55,824 bases of DNA from Corynebacterium pelargi (GTDB taxonomy: Bacteria; Actinomycetota; Actinomycetes; Mycobacteriales; Mycobacteriaceae): positions 1 to 55,824 of the forward strand of contig NZ_BMCX01000006.1 in the NCBI RefSeq assembly GCF_014635485.1, read 5' to 3'. The notes beneath the pieces are model-generated. The model saw nothing but the letters and a program-made list of their open reading frames with translations, had not been told where the DNA came from and did no database searches. Below, in pieces: positions 7,841 through 17,495 of the stretch. Numbering within the stretch: position 1 is the stretch's first letter; every line of letters begins with the position of its first letter. The position numbers were made by a program, and so were the translations under genes.

Positions 7841-8377
7841 ATGCCCCTTTACATCGCAGCCACCGAAGCAGAAGCAAAGTACCTGGATAAGCCCGTATTA
7901 ATCAGCGGAATAGGCACCCTTGCGGCAGCCATTACCTTGTGCAAGGAATTATCACGCTCCACCCCAGATCGTGTGATTAATTTCGGCACCGCCGGCGCAC
8001 TGGCGCCAATAAGCGGTGAATTTGAGATCAACGAGGTCATCAAACACGACTTTGATACCGAGACCCTCAAGGCAATCACCGGACTCGACATACCCAACCG
8101 CATCACCTTGGAGCCCATAACTGATCTGCCACAGGCACGCCTTGCCACAGGCGATAGCTTTATCGGCTCCAACCAACAACGCCAGGCCCTGCAAACTCGG
8201 GCAGATCTGTGCGATATGGAAGGCTATGCCATCGCCGCAGTCTGTGCTGCCTATGAGGTGCCTTGCACCCTGATTAAGCAGGTCAGCGATAACGCCGACG
8301 AGCAGGCCGCACGTACCTGGGCGCAGGCAGTAGAGCTGGGGGCGCAACGCCTGGCCGATGTCATAGACAAGCTTTAG
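7841..8377 (+). CDS. MTA/SAH-type nucleosidase
   Basis: A 178-residue nucleoside phosphorylase-like protein of the methylthioadenosine/S-adenosylhomocysteine nucleosidase group, which splits adenine from the thio-ribose. It shows NFGTAG (ribose/phosphate loop), GDSFI, DMEGYAIA with the catalytic-site glutamate, and the VSDNAD aspartate that protonates adenine. I chose the ATG at 7841. An upstream ATG at 7799 would place the McbR-like site inside the gene and add residues unlike the family. It is shorter than E. coli MTAN (about 230 residues). Divergent to the mini-FprA and preceded by McbR-like sites, it could lower S-adenosylhomocysteine, the effector of McbR. The exact substrate is not shown. 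Confidence 0.85.
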   Translation: MPLYIAATEAEAKYLDKPVLISGIGTLAAAITLCKELSRSTPDRVINFGTAGALAPISGEFEINEVIKHDFDTETLKAITGLDIPNRITLEPITDLPQARLATGDSFIGSNQQRQALQTRADLCDMEGYAIAAVCAAYEVPCTLIKQVSDNADEQAARTWAQAVELGAQRLADVIDKL

Positions 8378-8481
8378 CGTTGGCGTCGAAAAGCTACTAC
8401 CCCCAGTTCATTTTCCGTTCACTTTAACTGTGCATAGTCATCACGAGACTCTCGACATCGCAACGTGAAAGTGACCCTTCC

Positions 8482-10065
8482 ATGTCCAATAGTGCGGCGG
8501 ATACATCCAACGACAAATACTGGCATCTCACCTTTGGCGGCATGCTCGGTATTACCGTGCTCGCCTTCTTCCTCTGGGCCAACGGCTATGTTTCACCCGA
8601 AGCAAACCGTGCAGTGCTGATCACCACCATCGTGTTCGGCGTCTTCATGGCCTTCAACATTGGCGGCAACGACGTCGCCAACTCCTTCGGCACCTCAGTC
8701 GGTGCCGGCACCCTCACCATGAAGCAGGCGCTGCTGGTGGCGGCGGTATTTGAAGTCTCCGGTGCTGTGCTTGCCGGCGGGCAAGTGACCGACACCGTGA
8801 AATCCGGGATCGTGGATCTCAACGGCATTGACCTCCAACCGATGCAATTCGCCTTCATCATGATGTCCTCGCTGCTTGGCGCCGCGGTGTGGTTGCTGAT
8901 TGCAACGCGCATGGGCTGGCCGGTATCAACCACCCACTCCATCGTCGGCGGTATCGTCGGCGCGGCCTTGTGCCTTGGACTCTCCGAAGGCCTCGGCGGC
9001 TGGGAGATGGTGCAGTGGAATAAGATCGGCCAGATTGCGGTGTCCTGGGTACTCTCACCAGTGCTTGGCTGCCTCGTAGCCCTCGCCCTTTTCGGCTTTA
9101 TTAAGAAGAAAGTGCTTGGCTACAACGACTCTGCCGATGATGAACTGCGCAAGATCAAAGAAGATCGCCTCGCGCTGCACAAGAACTTCAAGGCCTCCTA
9201 TGAGCGCCTCAATGAAATTCAGCAATTGGCCTACACCAACGCCATGACCCGCGACGCGGCGCTGATCCAAGCCGCCGATTTCGAGCCCGAGCAGCTCGAA
9301 AGCGATTACTACCGCAATCTCTACAAAATTAACTCCCGCCGAAACCAGCTCGATACCCACAAGGCGCTGGAAAACTGGGTGCCCTTCATCGCCGCTGCCG
9401 GCTCCGTGCTCATCGGTGCCATGCTGCTGTTCAAGGGATTGAAAAACCTCAACCTGCACTTCACCACGTGGAATAACATCTTCATCCTTGCCATGATCGC
9501 CGTGGTGGTGTGGATGGCCGTTGGCGTGATGTCGCGCTCGCTACGCAACCAAGAGCTTTCCCGCGCCACCTTCATCATCTTCTCCTGGATGCAGGTCTTT
9601 ACCGCCTCGGCATTTGCCTTCTCGCACGGATCCAACGACATCGCCAACGCCATCGGCCCCTTCTCTGCGGTGCTGGACGTGCTCAAAACCAACGAGATCA
9701 ACTCCAAGGCAGCAGTGCCCACCTGGGCCATGGTCACCTGTGGCGTGGCCTTGATTTCCGGCCTCTGGTTCATCGGCCGCTACGTCATCCAAACCGTGGG
9801 TAGCGGGCTGACCAAGATGCACCCCGCCTCTGGTTTTGCCGCCGAGCTCTCTGCAGCCGGCGTGGTGATGCTCGCATCGGTGCTTGGCCTGCCAGTGTCT
9901 TCTACCCACATCCTGATCGGTGCTGTGCTCGGTGTGGGCATTGTCAACCGCGCGGCCAACTGGAAGCTGATGAAGCCCATCGCCATGGCCTGGGTGATTA
10001 CCCTTCCGGCAGCAGCCGCAGTCTCCGCTGTATGCGTGCTCATTCTCAACGGCGTGTGGGGCTAA
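8482..10065 (+). CDS. pitA: Pit-family inorganic phosphate transporter
   Basis: Low-affinity phosphate transporter of the plasma membrane, 527 residues. The two inverted halves each carry the family signature: [14 protein letters not shown] near residue 60 and [12 protein letters not shown] in the second half. Pro-Val-Ser-(Ser/Thr)-Thr-His motifs occur twice, as expected. A hydrophilic cytoplasmic loop of about 80 charged residues lies between the halves. It stands alone: the nucleosidase gene ends about 100 bases upstream and a strong hairpin terminator follows. No phosphate-response operator could be recognised. Confidence 0.93.
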   Translation: MSNSAADTSNDKYWHLTFGGMLGITVLAFFLWANGYVSPEANRAVLITTIVFGVFMAFNIGGNDVANSFGTSVGAGTLTMKQALLVAAVFEVSGAVLAGGQVTDTVKSGIVDLNGIDLQPMQFAFIMMSSLLGAAVWLLIATRMGWPVSTTHSIVGGIVGAALCLGLSEGLGGWEMVQWNKIGQIAVSWVLSPVLGCLVALALFGFIKKKVLGYNDSADDELRKIKEDRLALHKNFKASYERLNEIQQLAYTNAMTRDAALIQAADFEPEQLESDYYRNLYKINSRRNQLDTHKALENWVPFIAAAGSVLIGAMLLFKGLKNLNLHFTTWNNIFILAMIAVVVWMAVGVMSRSLRNQELSRATFIIFSWMQVFTASAFAFSHGSNDIANAIGPFSAVLDVLKTNEINSKAAVPTWAMVTCGVALISGLWFIGRYVIQTVGSGLTKMHPASGFAAELSAAGVVMLASVLGLPVSSTHILIGAVLGVGIVNRAANWKLMKPIAMAWVITLPAAAAVSAVCVLILNGVWG

Positions 10066-10082
10066 GCTGCCTTTAGGCAATA

Positions 10083-10112
10083 AAAAATGGCGCTCTTTCG
10101 AGCGCCATTTTT
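10083..10112. terminator. Bidirectional intrinsic terminator between pitA and the AI-2E family gene
   Basis: Perfect 13-bp stem AAAAATGGCGCTC / GAGCGCCATTTTT with a four-base loop. The A and T tracts make it work for both convergent genes. Confidence 0.92.
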
Positions 10113-10123
10113 GTGTTTCAACC

Positions 10124-11443
10124 CTATTCCGGATCAGATTCCTCGATGGTTTTCACCTTCGAATTCTTGCGCAAGCTAATCCTTTCAAGGCGCTCGGCAA
10201 GGGTGAGCCCGGCACCGGTATCGGCCTCGGCCTTGGTGGCTAACTCAATATCATCGGTCGTTATCTCACCTGCGCGAAGTGCTACCAGGTCAAAGTGGTA
10301 GCGGATCACAACGGCGATGGTGGCGGCAATAGGAACTGCCAAGAAGGCGCCGACGACACCGAAGATGGTAGAGCCCAAGGTCACTGCGAGCAGCACGATG
10401 GCGGCGTGCAGGTTCATGGCCTTCGACTGCAGCACCGGCTGCAGCACGTGGCCTTCGATCTGCTGAACCGCGATGATCAGCGCCAGAACGAACAGGGCAT
10501 TGGTCACGCCGTTGCTTACCAGCGCCACAATCACAGCCAGGGCGCCAGCGGTGAAGGCACCGACGATCGGGATGAAGCCACCGAAGAAGGTAAGCGTGGC
10601 AAGCACGAGGGCAAGCGGCACATTCAAGATGAGCAGACCCACGCCAATGAAGATCGCATCGACACCAGAGACAACTGCCTGGGTGCGGATGAAGCCGGAG
10701 AGCGTATTCCAGATGCGGTTGAGCAATTCGGTGAGATGCCAACCGGCATTCGGGCCGGTAGCACGGCGGATCATCGGCAGGAACTTGGTGCCATCTTTGA
10801 GGAAGAAGAAGGTAAGAATCAGCATCAAGATCAGCGTCATGCCGATGGTGCCGGCGGTAGAAAGCCCGGCGAATACACCAGAGGCGATCTGGCTCGATCG
10901 CTCCTGGATCATGCCCGTGATGTCCTTGAGCGCTCCATCAAACTGGGAGGTTTCCAAGTTCAGGGGCGGGCCTTGGACCCATTCGGTCAGGCGCTGGATG
11001 CCCTCTTCTGCCTTGGATACCAGGTCCTTGGATTGGCTACGAACGCTCGGGGCCATGGCGGCTACCGCGCCACTGATAATGGCGAAGAAGCCGAGCATGA
11101 CTAATACCGCCGACAAGGCGGCGGGTACGCCCTTATTGCGTAACCAGCGAACTGGTGGCCACAGCACGGTGGAAACAAGCAGGGCTAGAAGCACCGGCAA
11201 GAGGCCGATCCAGACTGCCTGGAGGCCTTTCCAAATCAGTAGTGCTGCAATCACCACGATGATAAAGCGCAAGGCCCAACCGGCGATCCAGCGGCCATCG
11301 CGGCCAAGGATGACGGCGCGATCCAGCGGCGGTGCCGAATCCGGAAGCTTCGTATCAAGGCCCTTGGGGCTCGATTCCCCTTCGGCGGCGCGTTCGAGGC
11401 TTTGAGTCAGGTCGCGGTCCTGATTTGAGTATTGTTCAGTCAC
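10124..11443 (-). CDS. AI-2E family (UPF0118) transporter
   Basis: A 439-residue membrane protein with about eight predicted helices and the family region ending in EGHVLQPVLQSKAMNLH, followed by GVVGAFLAVPIAA. Members have been linked to efflux of autoinducer-2 or to Na+/H+ exchange, but most are uncharacterised. The N-terminal 60 residues are polar and likely cytoplasmic; the C-terminal 40 are charged. The start is GTG at 11443; an ATG just upstream runs into a stop. It shares the bidirectional terminator with pitA. No specific substrate can be assigned. Confidence 0.88.
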   Translation of the reverse strand: MTEQYSNQDRDLTQSLERAAEGESSPKGLDTKLPDSAPPLDRAVILGRDGRWIAGWALRFIIVVIAALLIWKGLQAVWIGLLPVLLALLVSTVLWPPVRWLRNKGVPAALSAVLVMLGFFAIISGAVAAMAPSVRSQSKDLVSKAEEGIQRLTEWVQGPPLNLETSQFDGALKDITGMIQERSSQIASGVFAGLSTAGTIGMTLILMLILTFFFLKDGTKFLPMIRRATGPNAGWHLTELLNRIWNTLSGFIRTQAVVSGVDAIFIGVGLLILNVPLALVLATLTFFGGFIPIVGAFTAGALAVIVALVSNGVTNALFVLALIIAVQQIEGHVLQPVLQSKAMNLHAAIVLLAVTLGSTIFGVVGAFLAVPIAATIAVVIRYHFDLVALRAGEITTDDIELATKAEADTGAGLTLAERLERISLRKNSKVKTIEESDPE

Positions 11444-11579
11444 CCGAAAGAGATTGCCATAAAGCGAGGGAAAATCCGCTATTGAGCGGGGAATTTGTGA
11501 TCAAGCTGTAATCTTGCAGCGGAAAACAGGTCAATTCAGGTGGGGTCTTGGGCAATGGCGCCTGGGAATTGCCAAGCGG

Positions 11580-12203
11580 CTAAGCGCCCAGCTTCTTGGC
11601 TTCCTCATTGAGTTCAAGCAGCGAGGCGCTTGGAATGCCGGGGAGGTTTTCCACGCTAATCACATCCATGCCCGCGGCCTGGGCGGCGAGGACACCGGCC
11701 TTGGAATCTTCAATGACGAGCGTCTTATTTGGGGCAACGCCGAGCTCTTGGGCGGCAAGCAAAAAGCCCTGGGGGTCAGGCTTGCCCATGGCGGTGTCTT
11801 CGGAGGTAATGACTGCATCGAAAAGGTCGAGCACCTCATTGCGCTCCAAGATTGGCTCTACTAATTCGCGCACTGTGCCGCTTGCCAGGGCGAGCTTGAT
11901 GCCGTGAGAGTGCAAGGTGCGCAGCAGCTCCTTGGCGCCAGCGAGCAATGTTTGATTGCTCAGTGCGCGGTAATTTTCTACAAAGCCTGCGATCAGTAGC
12001 TGGGGATCAACGCCGCGCGGGTGGCCGAGATGCGCGGCGATATCTTTATCATTCCTGCCCCGCGGGAATTCCCCTTCGCTAATTGGCTCCACGCCGAGAT
12101 CGCTCAGGGCGGTGGAGTACGCCTTCTTTACGATGTGCTCATCGTTGGCGAGGGTGCCCTTGAAGTCGAAAATGACGGCGCTGTAGTTACTAAAGGTGTT
12201 CAT
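11580..12203 (-). CDS. HAD-superfamily protein with altered motif I (DFKGT)
   Basis: A 207-residue protein like beta-phosphoglucomutase/phosphoglycolate phosphatase. Motif I normally reads DxDG(T/V). Here it reads D13-F-K15-G-T: the nucleophile aspartate is kept but the acid/base aspartate is replaced by lysine (codon AAG read directly). The later motifs are intact: ALASGT (motif II), GKPDPQGF (motif III lysine) and VIEDSKAG (motif IV). The cap domain lies between about residues 20 and 85. I chose the ATG at 12203; a TTG eight codons upstream is possible. Loss of the second aspartate occurs in phosphonatases (alanine there), so the reaction may not be ordinary phosphate-ester hydrolysis, or the protein may be poorly active. 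Confidence 0.85.
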   Translation of the reverse strand: MNTFSNYSAVIFDFKGTLANDEHIVKKAYSTALSDLGVEPISEGEFPRGRNDKDIAAHLGHPRGVDPQLLIAGFVENYRALSNQTLLAGAKELLRTLHSHGIKLALASGTVRELVEPILERNEVLDLFDAVITSEDTAMGKPDPQGFLLAAQELGVAPNKTLVIEDSKAGVLAAQAAGMDVISVENLPGIPSASLLELNEEAKKLGA

Positions 12204-12310
12204 CAGCTTCACCGTATCCGCTTTCAAACCAAAAGTCGCGGGTGTTTAACAAAAATTCACCTTATCTGACCAGCGAATTCAAAAAATTTTTTAAAAAGTT
12301 GAGTCGAGTG

Positions 12311-12337
12311 GGAACAACTTTGGCTCCTGTGCCGTTG
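12311..12337 (+). promoter_or_regulatory. SigH-type promoter of dnaK
   Basis: GGAAC at 12311-12315 and GTTGAC from 12334 are 19 bases apart, matching the corynebacterial SigH pattern GGAA-N18-21-GTT. The same spacing is seen at clpB in this window. Inverted repeats AAAGTTG/CAACTTT (12295-12321) and AAGTTGA/TCAACTT (12383-12407) flank the region. Their role is unknown. Confidence 0.7.
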
Positions 12338-12338
12338 A

Positions 12339-12359
12339 CTTGAGTGACATCGGCTCAAG
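12339..12359. promoter_or_regulatory. HAIR element (HspR operator) of dnaK
   Basis: CTTGAGT-N7-GCTCAAG, one mismatch from the HAIR consensus CTTGAGT-N7-ACTCAAG. It lies immediately downstream of the SigH-type -10 element, so bound HspR would cover the transcription start. hspR itself is encoded at 16154. Confidence 0.85.
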
Positions 12360-12440
12360 GCTCTGGTAGTGTCGAGCTCCAGAAGTTGAGCGGATGCGAA
12401 TCAACTTTATAAACAACAAACAATTGGAGGAACATTCATT

Positions 12441-14267
12441 ATGGGACGCGCAGTAGGTATTGACCTTGGTACCACGAACTCTGTGGTTACTGCTCTTGAA
12501 GGTGGCGACCCGGTCGTCATCGCTAACTCAGAAGGTGCACGCACCACCCCTTCGGTGGTCGCCTTCGCTAAGAACGGCGAGGTGCTCGTCGGCCAGTCTG
12601 CAAAGAACCAGGCTGTGACCAACGTCGATCGCACCATCCGCTCCGTCAAGCGCCACATCGGCACCGACTGGAACGTGGAGATCGACGATAAGAAGTACAC
12701 CCCGCAGGAAATCTCCGCTCGCACGCTGATGAAGCTGAAGCGAGACGCTGAATCCTACCTGGGTGATGAAGTTACCGATGCTGTTATTACCGTGCCGGCG
12801 TACTTCTCCGACTCCCAGCGTCAGGCCACCAAGGAGGCCGGCCAGATCGCAGGCCTGAACGTGCTGCGTATCGTCAACGAGCCCACCGCCGCTGCTTTGG
12901 CATACGGCCTGGAAAAGGGCGAGAAGGAACAGACCATCTTGGTATTTGACCTCGGTGGCGGCACCTTCGACGTCTCCCTGCTCGAAATCGGCGATGGCGT
13001 GGTGGAAGTTCGCGCTACCGCTGGTGACAACGAGCTCGGTGGCGACGACTGGGATCAGCGCATCGTGGACTGGTTGGCCGAGAAGTTCAAGTCTTCCCAC
13101 GGCATCGACCTGACCAAGGACAAGATGGCCCTGCAGCGTCTGCGTGAGGCAGCAGAGAAGGCAAAGATTGAATTGTCTTCCTCCCAGCAGGCAACCATCA
13201 ACCTGCCCTACATTACCGTTGACCAGGACAAGAACCCGCTGTTCTTGGATGAGACCCTGTCGCGCACCGAATTCCAGCGCATCACCAAGGATCTGCTTGA
13301 CCGCACCAAGGCTCCCTTCAACCAGGTAATCAAGGACGCAGGCATCTCCGTTGGCGAAATCGACCACGTCGTGCTCGTGGGTGGTTCCACCCGTATGCCC
13401 GCTGTGACCGAACTGGTGAAGGAACTCACCGGCGGCAAGGAGCCCAACAAGGGCGTGAACCCCGACGAGGTCGTTGCAGTTGGTGCTGCCCTGCAGGCTG
13501 GCGTGCTGCGCGGTGAGGTCAAGGACGTGCTGCTTCTCGACGTCACCCCGCTGTCCCTCGGTATCGAAACCAAGGGTGGCGTGATGACCAAGCTCATCGA
13601 GCGCAACACCACCATCCCCACCAAGCGCTCCGAGACCTTCACCACCGCTGACGATAACCAGCCTTCGGTGCAGATCCAGGTCTTCCAGGGTGAGCGCGAG
13701 ATGGCTGCTCACAACAAGCTGCTCGGCTCCTTCGAGCTCGGTGGCATCGCTCCTGCACCCCGCGGTGTGCCTCAGATCGAGGTGACCTTCGACATCGACG
13801 CCAACGGCATCGTGCACGTCACCGCCAAAGACAAGGGCACCGGCAAGGAAAACACCATCAAGATCCAAGATGGTTCCGGCCTTTCCCAAGAGGAAATCGA
13901 CCGCATGGTCAAAGACGCCGAGGCTCACGCCGAGGAAGACAAGAAGCGTCGCGAGGAGCAAGAGACTCGCAACTCCGCTGAGACGATGGCATACCAGACC
14001 CGCAACTTCCTTGAGGAAAACGGTGAGAAGGTATCCGAGGACGTCAAGACCAAGGTGACCGAGGCTGCAGATGCTGTGGACGAGGCACTCAAGGGTGACG
14101 ACATCGAGGCCATCAAGCAGTCGGTAGAGAAGCTCTCCGAGGTTTCCCAGGAGATGGGTAAGGCCATCTACGAAGCTGAGGCTGCAAAGGCAAACGACGC
14201 CCAGGCCGCAGGCGACGACGATGTAGTCGACGCTGAGGTTGTGGACGAGGAGGATGAGAAGAAGTGA
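12441..14267 (+). CDS. dnaK: Hsp70 chaperone DnaK
   Basis: ATP-dependent protein-folding chaperone, 608 residues. The start [13 protein letters not shown] is the Hsp70 phosphate-1 motif. Phosphate-2 ([10 protein letters not shown]), the adenosine motif ([13 protein letters not shown]), the interdomain linker ([12 protein letters not shown]) and the acidic C-terminal tail ending DEEDEKK are all present. The ATG at 12441 has GGAGG seven bases upstream. It is followed by grpE with overlapping stop and start. HAIR and SigH-type elements upstream give repression by HspR and induction by heat and oxidative stress. A 636-codon open frame on the opposite strand is a shadow of this high-GC gene. Confidence 0.98.
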   Translation: MGRAVGIDLGTTNSVVTALEGGDPVVIANSEGARTTPSVVAFAKNGEVLVGQSAKNQAVTNVDRTIRSVKRHIGTDWNVEIDDKKYTPQEISARTLMKLKRDAESYLGDEVTDAVITVPAYFSDSQRQATKEAGQIAGLNVLRIVNEPTAAALAYGLEKGEKEQTILVFDLGGGTFDVSLLEIGDGVVEVRATAGDNELGGDDWDQRIVDWLAEKFKSSHGIDLTKDKMALQRLREAAEKAKIELSSSQQATINLPYITVDQDKNPLFLDETLSRTEFQRITKDLLDRTKAPFNQVIKDAGISVGEIDHVVLVGGSTRMPAVTELVKELTGGKEPNKGVNPDEVVAVGAALQAGVLRGEVKDVLLLDVTPLSLGIETKGGVMTKLIERNTTIPTKRSETFTTADDNQPSVQIQVFQGEREMAAHNKLLGSFELGGIAPAPRGVPQIEVTFDIDANGIVHVTAKDKGTGKENTIKIQDGSGLSQEEIDRMVKDAEAHAEEDKKRREEQETRNSAETMAYQTRNFLEENGEKVSEDVKTKVTEAADAVDEALKGDDIEAIKQSVEKLSEVSQEMGKAIYEAEAAKANDAQAAGDDDVVDAEVVDEEDEKK

Positions 14268-14839
14268 CGATGCCCGACAATCCCGGCGATCCGGAGCACA
14301 CTGATCCGGAGGCAACCTCGGCAGAAGCCGCTGAGGCTGCCGCCGATCGGGCGATGCAATCCGATGATCTCGACCCCACGCTCGAAGCCGACGTCGATGC
14401 CGCTTTAGCCGAAGAGGATGAGCCAAGCATCGAGGCACAGCTTGCCGAGCGCACCGAAGATCTGCAGCGAGTCAGCGCCGAATACGCCAACTACCGTCGT
14501 CGCACCGAACGCGAACGCGCTCAGGGCGTAGAGGTAGCCAAGTCTCAGGTGGTAGTGCAATTGCTGCCCATCCTGGATGATCTCGAACTTGCAGAACAGC
14601 ACGGTGACCTCGAAGGGCCGCTGAAGTCCACTCGCGACAAGCTCGTCGCTGTAATGGATGGCCTCAAGGTCAAGGCATTCGGCGAAGAAGGCGACGCCTT
14701 TGATGCCGAGCGCCACGAGGCCGTGCAAGATCTCTCCGAAGGAGAGGAAAAAGTATTGGGAACTGTGCTGCGGCGCGGTTACCTCATGGGTGATCGTCTC
14801 CTTCGCACCGCGATGGTGATTATCGCCGACCCGTCCTAG
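14264..14839 (+). CDS. grpE: Nucleotide exchange factor GrpE
   Basis: Releases ADP from DnaK. The 191-residue protein has an acidic, disordered N-terminus (about 65 residues), a coiled-coil ([23 protein letters not shown]) and a beta-rich head ending in [19 protein letters not shown], which is diagnostic. The start is GTG at 14264 overlapping the dnaK stop, with AGGAGG ten bases upstream. An ATG two codons later is a weaker choice by spacing. A strong terminator follows, which cuts grpE off from dnaJ. Confidence 0.95.
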   Translation: MTMPDNPGDPEHTDPEATSAEAAEAAADRAMQSDDLDPTLEADVDAALAEEDEPSIEAQLAERTEDLQRVSAEYANYRRRTERERAQGVEVAKSQVVVQLLPILDDLELAEQHGDLEGPLKSTRDKLVAVMDGLKVKAFGEEGDAFDAERHEAVQDLSEGEEKVLGTVLRRGYLMGDRLLRTAMVIIADPS

Positions 14840-14858
14840 GAACCGCTAGGACTTTATC

Positions 14859-14905
14859 GGGGCGCTGCCAGAGCTATACAACCTTTGAGCAGCGCCCCAT
14901 TTTTT
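14859..14905 (+). terminator. Intrinsic terminator between grpE and dnaJ
   Basis: Ten-base stem GGGGCGCTGC (14859-14868) / GCAGCGCCCC (14889-14898) with a 20-base loop and a run of six T. A smaller hairpin, GTCCTAG/CTAGGAC, lies at 14833-14852 across the grpE stop. Read-through is still possible. Confidence 0.85.
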
Positions 14906-14936
14906 AGCTCACACAATTAGATACACAAAATTATTA

Positions 14937-14958
14937 GAACACCGTCCGAGAACACCGT
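14937..14958 (+). repeat. 9-bp direct repeat upstream of dnaJ
   Basis: GAACACCGT occurs at 14937-14945 and 14950-14958, 13 bases apart, just before the AAAGGAGG ribosome site of dnaJ. It could be a protein-binding site or part of a dnaJ promoter. No HAIR element is visible here. Confidence 0.5.
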
Positions 14959-14983
14959 TCCCGGAAAGGAGGAGAACAAGCTT

Positions 14984-16150
14984 ATGGCCGCAAAAAATGA
15001 ATGGGCAGAAAAAGACTATTACGCCGATTTGGGGGTTTCGTCCTCCGCGAGCGAACAGGACATTAAAAAGGCCTATCGCAAACTAGCCCGAGAAAACCAC
15101 CCTGACTCCCACCCCGGGGACCAGGCCGCCGAGGAACGCTTTAAGCAAGTAGCCGAGGCCTACGACGTGGTGGGCGACCCCGAAAAGCGTAAAGAATACG
15201 ACGAATTTAAAAAAGCTTTCGCAAGCGGCGGATTCCGTGGCTTCGGAAAGAAAGCGGGGTCCGGTTATGCCGGAGGGTTTCAAGAAGGGTTCGATCTGGG
15301 CGACATCTTCGGCCAACGAGGAGGGTTTGCTCAAGAAGACGGTCTTGGGGATATCTTCGGTAGCTTTTTCAACCGCGGCGGTGCTGCTCGCAAACCGAAT
15401 CGGTCGGCGAGGGGATCGGACGTCCAAACCGAAATAACCCTTGACTTCCGTGAAGCAGCCAAGGGCACAGCGATGCCAATTCAACTCACCGCTGAAGCTC
15501 CCTGCGAAACCTGCCACGGTTCCGGCTCCAAGAGCGGCAACGTCACCACCTGTAGCCACTGTGGCGGTAGCGGATTCGTCTCTGAACAAAAAGGCGCCTT
15601 CGGCATGTCTGCTCCCTGCCCCTATTGCGGTGGCACGGGCGAGAAGATCGAAGATCCCTGCACCGACTGCGGCGGCACCGGGACTAAGACGCGCACCCGC
15701 ACCATCACCGTTCGTATTCCCGCCGGTGTGACCGATGGCCAAAAGGTTCGCCTTGCTGGCCAGGGTGAGGCTGGGCGCAATGGGCGCCCCTCGGGCGATC
15801 TCTACGTCACGGTGCATGTGAACAAGGACCGGATTTTCCAGCGTTCGGGCGATAACCTCGAAATTACCGTGCCCGTCAGCTTTGCCGAGCTGACCTTGGG
15901 CGACACCATTTCCGTTCCCACCCTAGAGCAGCCGGTGAGGGTGAAAATCCCTGCTGGCACACCCAATGGGCGCACCCTGCGCGTGCGTGGACGAGGCATC
16001 CAGCGCAAGGGCGCGAAGGCAGGCGATCTGCTTGTCAAGGTGGAAGTGAAGGTGCCGAAGGATCTGGACGCGGCGTCGACAAGCGCTCTTCGCGCCTACG
16101 CCCAAGCGGAACGCGATTCCGGATTCAACCCGCGGAAAGATTGGAGCTAA
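14984..16150 (+). CDS. dnaJ: Co-chaperone DnaJ
   Basis: Type I Hsp40, 388 residues; stimulates DnaK ATPase and delivers clients. The J-domain has NHPDSHPG with the HPD triad. A Gly/Phe-rich linker follows, then four CxxCxGxG zinc-knuckle repeats between about residues 174 and 232 ([32 protein letters not shown]), then the client-binding beta domain. ATG at 14984 with AAAGGAGG eleven bases upstream. hspR follows after three bases, so the two are co-transcribed. It probably has its own promoter after the grpE terminator. Confidence 0.97.
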   Translation: MAAKNEWAEKDYYADLGVSSSASEQDIKKAYRKLARENHPDSHPGDQAAEERFKQVAEAYDVVGDPEKRKEYDEFKKAFASGGFRGFGKKAGSGYAGGFQEGFDLGDIFGQRGGFAQEDGLGDIFGSFFNRGGAARKPNRSARGSDVQTEITLDFREAAKGTAMPIQLTAEAPCETCHGSGSKSGNVTTCSHCGGSGFVSEQKGAFGMSAPCPYCGGTGEKIEDPCTDCGGTGTKTRTRTITVRIPAGVTDGQKVRLAGQGEAGRNGRPSGDLYVTVHVNKDRIFQRSGDNLEITVPVSFAELTLGDTISVPTLEQPVRVKIPAGTPNGRTLRVRGRGIQRKGAKAGDLLVKVEVKVPKDLDAASTSALRAYAQAERDSGFNPRKDWS

Positions 16151-16153
16151 ACC

Positions 16154-16534
16154 ATGCGCGAGACGGAAGAGGTTTTTGTTATCTCCGTAGCTGCCGAGCT
16201 CGCTGGCATGCATGCGCAAACGCTGCGGACCTATGATCGGCTCGGGATTGTCACCCCGAAGCGCACCCGTGGTGGTGGGCGACGCTATTCGCGTCACGAC
16301 GTCGAGCTGCTGCGCACCGTGCAGCATCTCAGCCAAGAAGAGGGCGTGAATCTTGCCGGCATCAAGTCGATTATCGAGCTCAAAAGGGAAAACGCCGAGC
16401 TCAAAGCGCAGCTCGCCAAGGCTCAGGAAGATATCGCTCGCCTTGAACGCGGCGGGCGCCGAGGCGAGTTGGTGCATGTGCCGCGCTCAACTGCCGTGGT
16501 GATGTGGGAACCACGCAGACGCCACGCAAAATAA
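16154..16534 (+). CDS. hspR: HspR, MerR-family heat-shock repressor
   Basis: A 126-residue repressor that binds HAIR sequences and uses DnaK as co-repressor. The N-terminal winged-helix motif reads VAAELAGMHAQTLRTYDRLGIV with the following RTRGGGRRYS wing, typical of HspR. A short coiled-coil (ELKRENAELKAQLAKAQ) and a basic C-terminus follow. Its own targets are visible in this window before dnaK and clpB, which makes a feedback loop. A terminator lies directly downstream. Confidence 0.95.
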   Translation: MRETEEVFVISVAAELAGMHAQTLRTYDRLGIVTPKRTRGGGRRYSRHDVELLRTVQHLSQEEGVNLAGIKSIIELKRENAELKAQLAKAQEDIARLERGGRRGELVHVPRSTAVVMWEPRRRHAK

Positions 16535-16540
16535 CCCCCA

Positions 16541-16574
16541 AACCCAGGGCTTTTTACCCAAGCCCTGGGTTTTT
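16541..16574 (+). terminator. Intrinsic terminator after hspR
   Basis: Twelve-base stem AACCCAGGGCTT / AAGCCCTGGGTT with a short loop, followed by T residues. Confidence 0.92.
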
Positions 16575-16597
16575 CAATTGGGACTAGGATAAGAAGG

Positions 16598-17491
16598 GTG
16601 TTTCATCAAAGCGGAATTTTAGGAATCGGCACCACCGACCACTCTTTTATCGAGTTCGATCTTCGGGAGACAAACGCGGCGGCGCTCAAAGCCATCGTCG
16701 AGGCCATCAACGTCCCCACCACCGCTGGCGCCAACGTGGTACTGGGTATTCGCCCAAGCGTGTGGGCAGCGCTTGCCCCTGAAGAAGACGTGCCAAACAA
16801 CGTGCACGATTTTTCTCAACCCATCGAAGGCCCCGATGGTTTTTCCATGCCAGCAACCCAGCACGATGGTTGGCTCTGGGTGCATGCATCTTCGCGTTCC
16901 CAAACCTTTGACGTGGTCAAGCACCTGCTCAAAACCCTTCAGGATGTGCTGGTGCTAAAAACAGAAACCACCGGGTGGGTCTATGAATCCAACCGCGACC
17001 TCACCGGCTTTGAAGACGGCACCGAGAACCCAGGTTCCCTGGAAGCCCCCAGCGTGATCGCCGTGCCGGATGGGCAACCAGGCGCAGGTTCAGCGGTGCT
17101 GCTCTATCAGTTGTGGCGCCATAAGTCCCAGCAGTGGGAATCCCTGCCGGTTGAAGATCAAGAACTGGCCATGGGGCGCACCAAAGCCGAAAGCGTGGAA
17201 TTGGATGAAGACCACAAGCCCGACTCCTCCCACGTCGCCCGCACCGTGGTGGAAGTTGAAGGAGAAGAGCTAGAGATTTACCGCCGCAACGTGGCCTACG
17301 GCGATCACCTCGACCACGGCACCGTCTTTGTTGGCTTTAGCTTTGATCAGTGGCGCATGGAAGAAATGCTTCGCCGCATGGCCGGCGCCGATGATGGTCC
17401 GCGCGATCAAATCACCCGCTACACCGACGCCATCTCCGGTGCTTGGTATGTGTGCCCCTCTATTGATGCGCTGGCAAAATTCCTGGACTAG
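16598..17491 (+). CDS. DyP-type haem peroxidase
   Basis: Dye-decolourising peroxidase, 297 residues, of the YfeX-like (B) group. The distal GxxDG motif is GFEDG with D140. H212 in SSHVART is the proximal haem ligand, and an arginine in YRRNVAYG follows. There is no signal peptide, so the enzyme is cytoplasmic. The C-terminus shows no obvious encapsulin-targeting tail, and no encapsulin gene is nearby. The start is GTG at 16598. A -10 box TAGGAT at 16585-16590 only eight bases upstream suggests a leaderless mRNA. It may protect against peroxides or act on porphyrins; the natural substrate is unknown. Confidence 0.92.
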   Translation: MFHQSGILGIGTTDHSFIEFDLRETNAAALKAIVEAINVPTTAGANVVLGIRPSVWAALAPEEDVPNNVHDFSQPIEGPDGFSMPATQHDGWLWVHASSRSQTFDVVKHLLKTLQDVLVLKTETTGWVYESNRDLTGFEDGTENPGSLEAPSVIAVPDGQPGAGSAVLLYQLWRHKSQQWESLPVEDQELAMGRTKAESVELDEDHKPDSSHVARTVVEVEGEELEIYRRNVAYGDHLDHGTVFVGFSFDQWRMEEMLRRMAGADDGPRDQITRYTDAISGAWYVCPSIDALAKFLD

Positions 17492-17495
17492 CCCT

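Noticed and set aside
10295..11405. Two long plus-strand frames opposite the AI-2E family gene
   Set aside because: Antisense shadows; the membrane protein on the minus strand has the family pattern.
12528..14438. 636-codon open frame on the minus strand opposite dnaK
   Set aside because: Shadow frame of a high-GC, codon-biased gene. The peptide has no domain and dnaK on the plus strand is certain.
16598..17491. DyP peroxidase as encapsulin cargo
   Set aside because: No encapsulin gene next to it and no targeting peptide at the C-terminus.
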